A stretch of 64,000 nucleotides of DNA from Diphasiastrum complanatum (taxonomy: Eukaryota; Streptophyta; Lycopodiopsida; Lycopodiales; Lycopodiaceae), in the NCBI GenBank assembly GCA_029204225.1, contig CM055102.1:31180607-31244606 (forward strand), written 5' to 3'. Positions within the stretch are counted from its first letter, which is position 1. Each line of letters begins with the position of its first letter. Made by a program: the position numbers and the translations under genes. The notes beneath the pieces were generated by a model, which was not told the DNA's origin, did not search any database, and saw nothing but the letters and a program-made list of their open reading frames with translations. Positions 11,666 through 23,280 of the stretch are shown piece by piece.

Positions 11666-12880
11666 ATGACTACGATGTAGTCATCGATTCAGGAGCAACA
11701 TCTCACATAACCTGCAACAAGAAGATCTTGATCAACTTTCGCAAACTCGAAAATGACTGAGCAGTGATTCTAGGCAATGGAAGCAGACACGATGTCAAAG
11801 GCATCGGCTCTCTATAGCTACGAACACTATCAGGCCAAGCAGAGCTGCCAGGAGCAGTCTATGTGCCCTCACTCAGAAAGGATCTGATATCTTTCTCCAA
11901 GATGGCAGTTCTAGGCATTCGAATTTTGTTCGACGGCAATACTTGCCATATGATCGAGAAGATGACAAATAAGGCTTCATAAAATGAAGATCAACTCTGG
12001 CATAGAAAAATGTATCATCTGAACATGTAGAGCCTGTATGACATGAGCATAAAGGACATTGTCACAGGTCTCAAGATTTCAAGGCCAGAGGTTGAGTTAT
12101 GCGAAGCTTGTCAGAAAGTCAAGCAACATCAGAATCCATTCACACACGAGGGAAGAAGAGCCAAAGAAGTTCTTGAGCTCGTCCACTCTGATGTGTGTGG
12201 ACCGATGAGAACAGACTCGCTCTCAGATTCAAGATATTTTCTAACGTTCATAGATGATTACAGCCAAATGACCACGATCTACTACCTGAAGAAGAAATCC
12301 GATGTATTTGATTCTTTTAAGAAGTTCGTGGCATTCGCAGAGTGACACATCTCGAAAAAGATACAAATTCTTAGATCTAACAATGGAGGTGAATACAAAA
12401 GCACAAAATTCTCAAGATTCTGTGAAGAACAGGGGATCGAACACCATCTCACTCTTGCATACACACCTGAATACAACAGTGTGGCAGAAAGAAGAAATAG
12501 AACGCTAGTCAAAGGAGCCAGATGCATGATGGCACAGACTCAATTGTCGGGTCAATTCTGGGTCGAGGCAATAGCTGCAGTTGTACACCTGCAGAATAGA
12601 TCTACAACGACAGTGCTGGAGAACAAAACACCATACGAAATGTGGACAAACATAAAGCCTGATCTGTCATACATACGAGTGTTTGGATGTGCAGCATACA
12701 AGCACATTCCAAAGGAAAAGAGAGTCAAGCTCGATGACAAATCCGAACAAACAATCATGGTCGGCTACTCGAACGGAACACATGTGTACAGACTCTACGA
12801 TCCAACCACGAAGAAGGTTGTTTCGAGCAGAGATGTGAAGTTCGACGAGTCCACATTCCCTGGACTGAAAGACGAAAGAG
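11666..12880 (+). pseudogene. protease and integrase of the nested Copia element
   Basis: The protease motif VIDSGATSHITC is intact near 11680, and a TGA follows at 11758. The GAG-pre-integrase and zinc region shows CEACQKVKQHQNP. The first integrase Asp is present in LVHSDVCGPM near 12190. The second lies in RSNNGGEYKS near 12370, where the catalytic Asp has become Asn. The third, Glu in SVAERRNRTL near 12480, is intact. The C-terminal core reads GCAAYKHIPKEKR and SSRDVKFDES. Confidence 0.8.
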
Positions 12881-14366
12881 GCCATGAGATCTTCACACTA
12901 CTGCCTATTCAAGAGGGAGATCGAGGACATACATCAAATCAAAATGCAGAGCCCCAAATTCCAGAGCAGCAGGAAGCAGAGGATCGACCCCACGAACAAG
13001 AAATATTCGAACAGCGATGAAACGAACCTTGAAGGTCAACAAGACAAAGAAGAGCTCCAGACCGCTATTCTGACAATCTTCAATGGAGTGAAGACACGCA
13101 GTTCGAGTACTGCAGCTTCACATAAGAGCCAGCAACATACCAAGAAGCTATCCAGAGTCCAGAGGGAGAATTCTGGAAGCAGGCAATGTCATAGGAGATC
13201 GAGTCGATGAGGCAAAATGAGGCATGGACATTAGAGCCACTACCAGAAAACAGAAAAATAGTCGACTGCAAGTGGGTGTACAAGAAAAAGCTAAAATCAA
13301 ATGGCACTATTGGTTGTTACACGGCAAGGCTTGTCACAAAGGGCGCCCATGGTGAAGATGACAAGCATAAGGCTACTCCTTGCATATGCCACACAGTACA
13401 ATCTGGAAATTCACCAGATTGACGTGAAAACAGCCTTTCTCCACGAAGATCTAGAGGAGGAAATCTTCATGAAGCAACCTAAAGGCTATGAAGACCCCGA
13501 CAATAGACAATAAGTTTGTCGATTGCAAAGAAGCATCTACGGTCTAAAACATGCATCACGAGCTTGGTACAGAAAGCTTGATGGTCTTCTGAAGTCTCTA
13601 GACTTCAACCCTACTCAACCAGATTGTAATGTCTACATCAAAAGAGTAGGAAAGGATTTTGTGATACGGACCATTTTTGTGGATGATTCGAAATCCACTT
13701 GAGTAAGTCAGAATATGTAGAAAAGTGCTGAAGCAGTACCACATGATGGACTGCAAAGAGAAAGCCACACCAATGATAGCTGGAGCCAAGCTCACGAAAC
13801 AAGATTGCCCAAAAACAGAAGAGGAAGAACAGAAGATGGCAGGTATACCCTACCAGAACTTAATCGGGAGTCTGATGTACTTGACAATTTGTACCAGACT
13901 GCTGGCCTTCTCTGTTTACGCATTGAGCCAATTCTATTCTAATCTTGGTCTAGCACATTGGCAAATGGCCAAACCAATCCTACAGTATCTGAAGGGTACC
14001 CAGAATATTGGATTAACCTATAGAGCTAGAAACGAGGAGAAAGAATTCGAGTTGCATCACTACAGTGATGCGAGCTGGGCGAGCTGCAAGGATGACAACA
14101 AATCCATTACTAGAGGATGTACAATAGCATGCGGAGCTGCAATCAGTTGGATATGCAAAAAGCAAACCCTGGTAGCTCAATCCTCTTGCGAAGCTGAGTA
14201 TGTCGCAGCCTCAAAAGTGGCGAATGAGGTAGTGTGGCTGCGGATGATGTTGGAGGCAATCGGGATACCACAAGAGGGGCCAAGCATGATGATGATGGAC
14301 CCCAGCGTGCCATCTATCTGTCCCAGGATCCTGGCTTCCATTCAAAGACGAAGCACATTCCTCTGA
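12881..14366 (+). pseudogene. reverse transcriptase and RNase H of the nested Copia element
   Basis: RT begins around 13140, with WTLEPLPENRKIVDCKWVYKK near 13220. It lacks the stretch after RLVTKG and continues with IHQIDVKTAFLHEDLEEEIF, SIYGLKHASRAW and an FVDD catalytic box near 13680. The rest of RT after FVDD is deleted up to the RNase H connection at 13725. RNase H keeps SDASWAS and SSCEAEYVAAS, two of its acidic centres. The coding region decays into stops near 14330. Confidence 0.8.
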
Positions 14367-14526
14367 AGTACCATCACATTTGAGATTTGATCTTGAAAGG
14401 AGAGCTCCAGGTCTAGTTTATAAAATCTTAAAGTATGATTGCAGATCTCCTCACGAAACCACTCGACAAGCCACTCTTTACCAAGCAAAGAGAGGCAATT
14501 GGATTGAACGAACAAAGCTGCAAGGT

Positions 14527-14537
14527 TTAAGAGGGAG
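14527..14537 (+). promoter_or_regulatory. polypurine tract of the nested Copia element
   Basis: AAGAGGGAG, with upstream purines, lies directly before TGTCAG of the 3' LTR, where plus-strand synthesis is primed. Confidence 0.85.
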
Positions 14538-15336
14538 TGTCAGAAATGGTAAACTCCTGCAACTTTGTCGCAGCACGAACAAGACACGAAGGTCGAACGA
14601 GAACAATTCGCGACAGTCAACGTGTCTTTGACTCGAAGCACAAACGATTCGCAAATCAATCGCGAATCGTAAACACACCTCCAGGACCGCAAACCGCAAA
14701 AGGGACGCAGAACGAAGACTACGAAAAGAAATGAAAAGAACGAAACAAACGAAGAGAAATCCTTCGCGCTGCCAACTGGCAGCTCAACGGGGTTCATGCT
14801 CAGTTGAAATGAATAGCAACGACGGAGACTAACTAACTAGCTGATTAGCGTTAACTAGTCTTGTGATTCTACATTTAGCTATCTTGTAAACTCCACACAG
14901 TGGAGGTATAAACAATCCTCTCTGGATCATAACTAAGAAGAGAAAAATGAAATGAGATAGTGAATACAGAGATTTATAAGAAACAGAGAGAGACGTAGTG
15001 AATAGAGTAAGAAAGCAAAAATACCATAGTTGTGCATGAAAGTCTGCCAACGAGCAGAACACAACGAAAGAGCAGAGAGTCAATTTGCCAACGAGCGAGA
15101 CATTGACGATCTCGCTCTAAAACCAAACTGACAATATAGTCGCTCTATTTTGTGTATCTCTTGGCCTTGTGCTATGTCTCTTGATTGCTAGAATAAAACA
15201 TGTTATGTGATGCATAGTCGAGTGTCTGGGATCCCGTAAGTGCTTTCGCATGACAAGAAAATTCAAAGACAAAAAATTGTGTGCGAATCAGAAGAGGGAG
15301 GATGAACACGAAACAAGAAAAAGTGCTTCCACAACA
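14538..15336 (+). repeat. 3' LTR of the nested Copia element
   Basis: 799 bp, TGTCAG...ACAACA, collinear with 10002-10800. Differences from the 5' LTR are spread evenly and are mainly C/T or G/A changes, many at CG positions. Confidence 0.95.
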
Positions 15337-15341
15337 AGTTG
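15337..15341. repeat. target-site duplication AGTTG, right copy
   Basis: A perfect match to 9997-10001. Beyond it the minus-strand gag of the host element resumes. Confidence 0.9.
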
Positions 15342-15747
15342 TAGTCATTTGCTCCATAAGATTTTTGAAATTGTTGAGATGACTTGAAACACTATCTGCA
15401 TCAGACATTCTGAGGGTGAAGAATTTCTTCCTCAAATGAAGCTTGGAAATAACGTCTCTAATGTCGTAGAGAGTTGCTAGGATGTCCCATGCATCCTTAG
15501 CAGTCTGAACAACACATATGTGGCTGATCTGAGTATCCTTGTTGTTGAGGATGATCATGGCAAATGCTTTGCCGTCTCTCAGTCTCCACTTGGTGATGAC
15601 GGTTGCATCACCTGGTTTGAGCTTTGTGCCATCAACGATGTCCCACAATTATTTGGCTAGAAGTATAATCTTCATCTTGAATTTCCAGAGATGGTAGTTA
15701 TCTCCATCAAGTTTGTCAATGAGAGATGAACTAGATGATGGATCCAT
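15342..15747 (-). pseudogene. Copia gag, N-terminal part (right of the nested insertion)
   Basis: The minus strand starts at an ATG at 15747 with MDPSSSSSLIDKLDGDNYHLW. A stop follows near 15650, then LWDIVDGTKLKPGDA, TAKDAWDILATLYD and LHLRKKFFTLRMSDADS. The domain runs to HLNNFKNLMEQMTT, where the nested element interrupts it. Together with 9613-9996 it forms one UBN2-type gag domain. Confidence 0.85.
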
Positions 15748-15878
15748 TTTGGTTGAACGAGTTCGTTGGTAGAAACAACGACTGTCGGAATACTGTCGGC
15801 TGCACATTTGCTAGAAATATGTCTTGATAGAAACAAGACTGATAATCCGCAGTAGAAATGCAGATTACTGAAATGTCC

Positions 15879-15890
15879 GCACTGATATCA
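15879..15890 (-). promoter_or_regulatory. degraded primer binding site of the minus-strand Copia element
   Basis: The minus strand reads TGATATCAGTGC directly after the LTR end. It differs at two positions from the initiator tRNA-Met site TGGTATCAGAGC. Confidence 0.75.
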
Positions 15891-16781
15891 TGTCGTGAAA
15901 TCGCATGTGTGCATGTGTGGCAGTGGCAGCTTGATGATTTAGGGGCGCAACGTGTAGGAATATAAATGCAACAAATAGCAGCAGAATTATTCAAGTAGAA
16001 GAATACATAATGCACAAATGAACGACGCAGTAGTGAGACAAAATTGCACTCTGATTAATATCAACAGTGAGTACAATAGCTTGAAGTAATAATTTTACCT
16101 TGTTGAGCATGATAACGCTGGCTATAGAAAACTCTGATTGAAAGAGAAACTCAATTAATTCAATTGATTCAATTAGCTCTTACATAGCTTGATTCAGCTA
16201 ATATATATATTTACAAGTGTCGAGAGACAAAAAAATATCTTACAAGCCTTTAATGCTATTTACGCCAGTCTTTGCATATGTACAAAGTTGGTAACCACTA
16301 ACCGCCTTTGGAATATTTGGTTGTCCAGCTGTTTTAGGATTGTTGATAAGTATGCGACGTCGGTCAGCCAATGTAGCAAAAACGCGAAAAAGCCAAAAAA
16401 TCCGAAGGTGCCCTTAGACTGAAGGTTTGCAACTCCTGAAGGTGCCCTTACACTAAACGTATGTAAATTCCGAAGGCGCCCTTACACTCAAGGCATCGAA
16501 GAAGGCAAAAAGCCAAAAAAGCCGAAAAGTGCCTTACACTGAAGGCAGAGGAGAAGGCGAAGGTGCCTTAAACTAAAGACAGTGAGAAAGGCAAAAAGTG
16601 TCTTAGTTTAGAGGCGGCAAAGAAGACTCGAAAAAAAAAATGAAGGTGCCCAAAAATGGTCTAAAGGTTTTTTGGGTACTTTGTCGCATTTTTCGCAAAG
16701 AGCAACAAGGCGAAAAAGGTGAAGTTGGTCCAGAAATGGTTTAAGTCATTCTGGCTAGTGTGTCGCATTTTTCGTGAACGA
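15891..16781 (-). repeat. truncated 5' LTR of the minus-strand Copia element
   Basis: It matches 5455-6334 base by base with scattered differences, including the GAAGGTGCC array, and then stops abruptly after GTGAACGA. The outermost 248 bases present in the 3' LTR (6335-6582) are missing. Confidence 0.85.
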
Positions 16782-17231
16782 GCATCAATTTTGAGCTTGG
16801 AGAGGTGTTTGCATGATTTTGCAAGTTCATGCCTTGTAGAACTGCACCCTACTACAAATTTTTTGCTGCTCTGATCTCGCATGTGTGAAGCCTACGTGGC
16901 AGACTGATGTGACAACTGTTTTGGTCACTTGGTCTCCCTCTGTGCTGAGCTTTACAACACCTAATTTGGTGTTCTGGAGCCAAAGTTATGACCGTTCTTT
17001 CCAGCATGAAGTTATTCTTCTGAAAGACTGTTATGTCCTATAAATTACTACTTCTGTGAATAGACTTGAAATTCAGATAAATTCTAAAGTTAAAGTGTTT
17101 TAATTTCTTAATAAAACAAGATCTCTCCCAACCCTACAATGCAATTTTAACCCTATTATGTCAAAACAAGATGCTTAAATACAAGCTAACATCCATCCAA
17201 ACATGCTGAAAATGAAAAATTGGCTTAGCTC
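16782..17231. other. unannotated DNA between two LTRs
   Basis: No gene is visible. On the minus strand it follows the primer site at 17232-17251, so it may be the leader of the element that owned the LTR at 17252-17968, cut off by the Copia LTR at 16781. Confidence 0.35.
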
Positions 17232-17251
17232 CTGGACAACGGTGCCAAAAT
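17232..17251 (-). promoter_or_regulatory. Gypsy-type primer binding site
   Basis: The minus strand reads TTTTGGCACCGTTGTCCAGG directly after the LTR end. It resembles the TGGCGCCGTTGCCGGGG primer site found in many plant Ty3/Gypsy elements. Confidence 0.6.
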
Positions 17252-17968
17252 TGTAGTGAAAATTTCCTATCCTACCCTCAACCCTAGATCTAAGCACACA
17301 AGCATCAAGGAGATGAAGCTAATTGTCACGCGGAGGTTCGTTCCCATGAGAGCGATAACATATTTCATAATGCAGCATGTACATATTAACACTAAGGTCC
17401 ATTAACACTAATCCACAAAGATAGAAACTTACTCTTCTCTCTCTCCCTTTCTCTCTCACAAAAAGCATTTGAATAATCAATCCCAATAAACATCAAATCC
17501 AACAAATAGCAAAGCCAAAGAAAACATGAGAGTTAGAGGAGAGATGCAACACAAGGACATTCCTTATCCATTTCATAAAAAGGCCAATCTACTTGTATTG
17601 AAATGAAGAGAACATGTACAAATGATTCGAAATTACTACTATATATAGTGGATTGGCCTCAAATCCTATTGGCCAATTTCGACCTCCCTAACTATTCAAA
17701 TTTAAAAAAGTGTGGGGACCCATTCAAGAATTGGACGGAGCCAATTTGAAATTGAATTTTGGTGGGAACCCCTATTTATTCACTAACTTGACTATTAGGC
17801 CCTGTGACATTAAAAGTCTCGCAAAAAGGCCTAAAGTCCTTTTATTAACTTGTAACTAATCAAATAACTATGTCATCATCGGGTTGGACTTACACATGCA
17901 GGGTGCCAAATCCCTCTCACTTATTAACTAGGGTTAGGGTTGCCTCGATACCCACAAACCCTCCAACA
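17252..17968 (-). repeat. LTR of a Gypsy-like or non-autonomous element, minus orientation
   Basis: 717 bp with TGTTGG...CTACA termini on the minus strand, next to a primer site. A TATA box (CTATATATAG) lies near 17640. The first 170 bases (minus orientation) match, in the opposite orientation, the partial LTR at 31953-32130, including the segments GTGAGAGGG, CATAGTTATTTG and AAAAGGACTTTAGG. It keeps only a short internal remnant (16782-17251). Confidence 0.7.
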
Positions 17969-18611
17969 TAAGTTAGCCATAAAACTACCCCAGCCAAAAG
18001 GTAGTTGGGTTTACATCGCAAGGATGTAGGGAGAGAGTAACACAGATTTCACTTAGTCCCTCTTCACAACAAGTCAAGACTAAACCTTTTGAATCCTTTT
18101 GTCTTACAGCATAACATGTTTAACCAAAGTTGTAAAAACCTTACAATACATAGTACCATAAAGTGAAGCAAGTTTTAGAAAACTTAGCTGCTACTTGCCA
18201 CCATCCCACCAAAAAAAATCACACAAGATAGTTCTGTGAGGAAGACAAGTGTCATAGCTGAGCATCAATTATTATTGAAATATATTGAAGGTGCCTTTTA
18301 AAATCCTTTCTTTGTCTATCTACTTTCAAAAATTCTTTATGACCTTTGAAACATAAAAAAATAATTTGGAGTCCTATAGAGATATATATACGTGCACCTA
18401 AAGTTACCCATGTGAAGTGCTGAAAAGTGCTAAAAATTAAAGTTTTTTGGGAGCAAATTGCCATCAATTGAGAGAAAAAAAAAATTAAGTCTTCCAATAA
18501 TACAATGAAGAGTCAAGTCTAGTTCTACATACATTTGAAACATTGAAATTTCAATCATTTGATGGCATGTTATGTCTCGTCAAGTAACCAAGCACTTTAT
18601 GCGCACTTTTA
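17969..18611. other. gene-free DNA
   Basis: No gene, RNA or clear repeat boundary was recognised. The short frames present show no family motif. Confidence 0.4.
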
Positions 18612-18795
18612 GGAGGTTAGTCTTGCAGATTCTCATGAGACCTAGTACCCCCTTGGCCATCTCGGATTTAGTCACTAAAACAGATATTTACATTGTAATT
18701 TACAATTGTCTCCACAGGCCAGTGCCTTAGCCATTTACAATTTAATAATTACAATTTACCATTTACATTGGGCAAGGGATTCAAAGTACATGTTG
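18612..18795 (+). repeat. dispersed repeat, copy 1
   Basis: About 180 bases that match 28922-29102 in the same orientation with few differences, including the unusual ACAATTTAATAATTACAATTTACC segment. This copy continues as GTACATGTTGTG, whereas the other copy runs into a (TG)n microsatellite at the same point. Confidence 0.8.
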
Positions 18796-19095
18796 TGAAA
18801 AACTTCAGATCATTTGATCTTTGGTTAAGAAGCCATCACAATTTATACCATTTGCAATGTAGAAAATCAACATCTACTTGATGAAAGAGATGTAAACTCA
18901 ACAAGATATTGATCAAAAATCAAATATATGATAAAATGAAGCTATTTTCCTTACAATAACCGCAACCTATTGTATTTCCCACGCGTGGATCCAGAAATAG
19001 CAAAATATGAGCATTCTACACACAAGATTGCAAAATATCATCAAGATAGTGCACCAATGGATAGATCAACCCAAGAGAATTCATGTATAAGCATG

Positions 19096-19226
<131 letters not shown>

Positions 19227-19245
19227 GTGAGGCAAAACAGCAATA

Positions 19246-20358
19246 ACTAGGTCATATCTACCCCTTGGCTAGATAATCATTGACCATCCCTCTCACTTCC
19301 TCTTCCTCCTTAAGACTCATTCTATAAGAACGTCTATCAACAGGACATGATCCGGGTATGAATTCAATCTTATGTTTGACATTCCTCTCAGGAGATAAAA
19401 TAGATGGAAGATCATCTATGAACACATCTAAAAACTCTCTCCTAATCTCTTTATCCAAATTGGTAATAGTACTGGTTTACACACACTGCATGCTACTCTG
19501 ACTAGTATTAGTAGACATATCAAGTAGAAAGCAAACACGCATGTATTCACAATAGATCCTACGCAACTGTGTAGCTGAAACAGGCGGTCCAGGAGGCACA
19601 TCATGCTCACCACGAAGGAAATGCATCACACCATCCAACTGGAACTCATACACATTTGTACCCCAAGCTATGTGTAGCCTCCGCATTGTGTGCCAAAAAA
19701 TTCCCAACACCACAACTGCACAAGCCGTGGACCTCTTTTTCCATCTTCATAATACAAAGCCATCTAGATGGCTCCCTACATATCATGAGATTTCTCCTTC
19801 TGCATGAAAGGGCGAATACTCTCTCGAAGTCCCTCCACAAAGTGAAATATTTGCATGTACATAGGAACTTCCTGAGGAATGCATAACAAAGCCTCTCGAT
19901 ACTTGTCTGTATAATCATGCATGCTCAAGTTACCCTGCTTCAAATAAGTCCATTGTTGCATGTGGCTCTATTGTTTTCATCCATAGGCACCCAGTTTTGC
20001 GTAAACATTTGTCGGAATGCCTCCCATTTGGTTGGAACTAGGTCATCATTTTCCACCTTCCTCCACCACCTTTGTGCTGACTCAACAATCATTTCAGTTT
20101 CATCGTCTATGCCACGAATATGGAATGCTTTCTCCCACTTTTGCAACCATTTTTCAATGGCATCTGTAGTTTTCATAGATACTGCTCCAATGAACTTCGG
20201 AGGTTTAGATCCTTGATAGTAGGTGCTTCCTCTTTCGAAACCCCAACTCAGTTTCATGGCCCATTGAAAATGTCCTTTCTACTTCCATAGCTGTACAGAC
20301 TCTCTCAGGAACACTAGCCCCTTTACCTTTTAGTTTCTCCGAAATCAACTTAAGAGTA
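19246..20358 (-). pseudogene. Ty3/Gypsy gag fragment plus start of RT
   Basis: The minus strand encodes a Retrotrans_gag domain in pieces: PPKFIGAVSMKTTDAIEKWL, then WEAFRQMFTQNWVP, then LKQGNLSMHDYTDKYREALL. It then passes through LGYKCV and a linker to HKIEFIPGSCPVDRRSYRM and [15 protein letters not shown], the segment just before the RT core in Gypsy elements. Zinc knuckle, protease and the RT palm are missing, so the fragment is internally deleted. It ends at the (AG)n run on the left. A primer site lies upstream at 20359-20370. Confidence 0.7.
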
Positions 20359-20370
20359 GCTCTGATACCA
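20359..20370 (-). promoter_or_regulatory. primer binding site of the Gypsy fragment
   Basis: The minus strand reads TGGTATCAGAGC, a perfect initiator tRNA-Met site, about 100 bases upstream of the Gypsy gag. Confidence 0.8.
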
Positions 20371-20372
20371 AA

Positions 20373-21489
20373 TGTTGCACACAAGCTCACAAACCCTAAG
20401 TAAATACACAAAATTACCCAGCAAATCTGTCACTTTATTAATCTCAAGAAAATGTACATAGATCAACAAGAAAACATGAGAGCTCTGTTGCAAGTCTCCT
20501 CCCAACCATAGCTGATGCGAAATCTGCACTCAAAAAATGCAAATTCCAACTAGAACTCTGGTGACAAAGGGGTCTTTCGAATGATTCGCAAAACCTTTGC
20601 AAAACTCAAATTATTTCTATTCGAGAATAATTTGTGTTGGATCAACCAGGCTCTGTAATACAACCAAACGAAACGAGACAAAATCTAGACAAAAACGAAA
20701 CGAAGTGAAGCGAAGCGAAACTAAAACGAGCTATGATATTGATTCATGGAAGCATAGAGATCGCAAAAGAAATGAAACGAAACATGAAGCGAAGTGAAAA
20801 TATTTGCGAACGAAATTAGTTCGTCAGAAATTCAGATATGATTGCTGGTCATTGCCAGCTATATCATTCCTGCAATCCTTCAGACAGACACTACTGATCT
20901 ACGTTAACAAATTAATATAGCATTCAACAAAATCAAACCAATGTGTGAAATTGAATAAACAAGTGATTCAGATACACAAATAATATCAGACAAAAATTTA
21001 TTCGAGATCATGCAATCATACAGAATAATATGTGCATAACAGCTACAATATTATCTATTGATTTTCTTGATTTCTAGCACTGCATGACAGATCCACGTAG
21101 TGCATTGAAGTGAGAGAAATACAGTTCTCCCATGATTCATGTCTCGCTTACTAGTAGACTTCTGGATCTACAGATCCTCTACAAAATTGTCTCGCTCACA
21201 GGCGGACATGTATTGTATATTTTCGTCTTCTTTTTCTTTTATGCATCAAAACAGAAAGTATATAGTTCGTGAACAATTTTTGTCGTGTCGTGTAACTTCC
21301 TGATTAGAAAGATGAAACATCTATAACTAATAATGGATTACAAGAGTGGCAGATTAGCCACCTTCTAGAGTACTTCTGCTGATGTCATAATATCTGACCA
21401 AATACTTGTACCCCATGGTACTTGGCTAATCTTCTTGGTCCTTTGAGGATCACGATTGATTTTGTGTCGTGAACAATTTCGTGTAGTGT
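20373..21489 (-). repeat. LTR DNA of one or two minus-strand elements, boundaries unresolved
   Basis: The left end, TGTTGCAC at 20373 on the plus strand, is the expected end of the 5' LTR belonging to the Gypsy primer site. The right part, from about 20830, resembles the LTR-like DNA at 51570-51870 in composition and in short shared words (catgca, tctcgc/ctcac, actagtagactt/actagcggactc). It probably includes the 3' LTR of the Copia fragment at 21490-22212. A GAAACGAAGC-rich low-complexity patch occupies about 20660-20800. Confidence 0.4.
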
Positions 21490-22212
21490 TGTGTCGTGTC
21501 GTCTTTTGTCAAAAATTCAAGATTGAAAGCTAGCAAAGCTTTGGCAATAGAAACATTTTGTTTCTTCAGCTCCCTCTTAAAGAATGATAGCTTGACGACT
21601 CCAAGACTGCTCCTCAGTTTCTCGAATAGCCCTTTGTCTAACCCCTTTGTGAAAATGTCAACAACCATGTCTTTCGTTCCAATGAAAGTAGTCTACAACA
21701 TCTTTTTTTCGATCAGATCCCTTATCAAGTGGTACTTGATTGCAATGTGTTTCATCCTTGAGTGAAACATAGGGTCTTTTGTCAGATGTATTGCAGATGT
21801 GTTGTCCATTTGCAAAACCGAAGGTTCATTCCTCATTTCGCCTAGTTCATCAAGGAACTGTTTGAGCCAAATTATTTCATTGGCCATCTTTGCTGCTGCA
21901 ACGTATTCTGCTTCACAGGATGACTGAGCCACGATGGTCTGCTTCTTGCTGACCCAGAGAATTGTTGGTGCATCCTCTTGAGACACTTTTGTAGTCGTCC
22001 TTGAGAGATGCCCAACTAGCATCACTGTAGGAAAGCATCTGGAACCCTGCATCACGAGAATAACATAAACCCAAATCTTTTGTTAATTGAAGATATTGCA
22101 AAATTCGTTTTGCAATCTTCCAATGAGTCAAACCTGGATTCGTGCAGGATTGGCTCATCTTGAACACATCATAAGCAATGTCAAGACGTGTGTTATCTGC
22201 AAGGTACGTCAA
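21490..22212 (-). pseudogene. Copia RNase H fragment
   Basis: The minus strand encodes NTRLDIAYDVFKMSQSCTNP, YSDASWASLKDDYKSVSRG, a frameshift, then LWVSKKQTIVAQSSCEAEYV, VLQMDNTSAIHLTKDPMFHS and DIFTKGLDKGLFEKL. The RNase H acidic residues in YSDAS, SCEAEY and QMDNTS are retained, split across two frames. A purine tract AAGAGGGAG on the minus strand at about 21570-21578 may be the polypurine tract. RT is absent to the right. Confidence 0.8.
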
Positions 22213-23280
22213 CTATCATATCAGTTTCCTGTATGGTGTAAGATGCATCAATTCTCTTCCTTCTTCATTCCTCGAACATTTTTATTCATCAGGACTGTTC
22301 CTGCATGTGAAGTTTTTAGCTTGTGTGAACCTCACCACACACCTTACAGGATCTTACTGAGGTGCTGTGATTGCACAAGATTGATCAGAGAACAGATTAC
22401 TTGAAAAATCTATGGCAAGAGCACACTGGCATACATTTGACTGAAAAAACTAACTTCTCACTATGAGGAATGAATGTCAGAAATAATTCTAAGTGCTCAG
22501 TATGAGGAAAACAGGCTGCTCTCGGGTAGAGAGAGAAAATCAACACTAGAAAACTCGGGTAGAGAGAGAATGAGTCCAAAACACCAAAATCTCATTATTC
22601 ACAATATGGCAAAACATGCTAAGGTTTCCCTACATCAAAGTGGCTCGAGTTCCTATAGTGGTGTTGCATGGAAAGTCCACTTAACTCAGTTAACTCAACT
22701 ACCAAGGATCCACATTTGTAACTGCATGCATGGATATTGCATGTACTGCATGTCAAAATTGCCTATACATGTGTAGATCACAGAAACCACTTTGCATGTT
22801 GCATGCACTGATTGCATGTGGCTTGCATGCACATTGAATGACATTGCATGCTATCTAAACTTTTGCATGACATCAAACTTGAATTTAGCTAACTCAAACT
22901 CGACCTATTCTAGAATGTTACGTGCTCAATTCACATACCTTTATGTACAAATTTAGTTTACAATGGAAATATGGCATCCAAGCCTTCTATGGTACTAGAA
23001 AATGAAAAGCTAATTTTAATATGTGACCGAAAAGAAAAAAAAGAAAAGTGGACACAATACCATAGAAGAAAAATGTGCTAGAGATTGTCATGACACTGTT
23101 GTTGAATATTGGAAGTGTCGAGGAAGTTGGAAGTTCCCTCAGTGCCTCCACTACTGGTGACTTAGTAGGCGAACACAATATGAATTTAGAGCTTAATGCG
23201 CAGTGGTAGCGGAAGCAATGAGCACAATCAGACAAGTCAATCAGATAGTCAGACAGAACGTAGAAAAGCATTACAATACT
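22213..23280. other. gene-free DNA with a CATGCA-rich cluster
   Basis: No gene is recognised. From about 22720 to 22873 the motif TGCATG occurs about ten times, giving a run of RY-like (CATGCA) sites. The remainder shows nothing that I can name. Confidence 0.4.

Larger units (their letters stand above)
10002..15336 (+). mobile_element. complete nested Ty1/Copia retrotransposon
   Basis: A 5335-bp element in plus orientation with two LTRs of 799 bp each, a primer site touching the 5' LTR, gag, protease, integrase, RT and RNase H in Copia order, a polypurine tract touching the 3' LTR, and a perfect 5-bp target duplication. It sits inside gag of the minus-strand Copia at 5455-16781. Several stops, a second catalytic integrase Asp changed to Asn, and deletions in RT make it non-functional. 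Its proteins resemble those of the fragment at 4140-5454. Confidence 0.95.
5455..16781 (-). mobile_element. minus-strand Ty1/Copia retrotransposon, split by a nested element
   Basis: On the minus strand the order is: 5' LTR (16781-15891, truncated), primer site (15890-15879), gag N-terminus (15747-15342), a 5335-bp foreign element (15336-10002), gag C-terminus (9996 down), protease, integrase, RT, RNase H, polypurine tract and 3' LTR (6582-5455). Removing the nested element and one copy of its target duplication leaves about 6 kb. The coding region carries many stops and frameshifts. The insertion sits inside the integrase of the plus-strand Copia fragment on the left. The right end lacks about 248 bases of the 5' LTR, so no target duplication can be found. 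Confidence 0.85.

Noticed and set aside
20597-20797. Lys/Arg/Asn-rich 66-codon frame
   Set aside because: It is a translation of the GAAACGAAGC low-complexity patch in LTR DNA.
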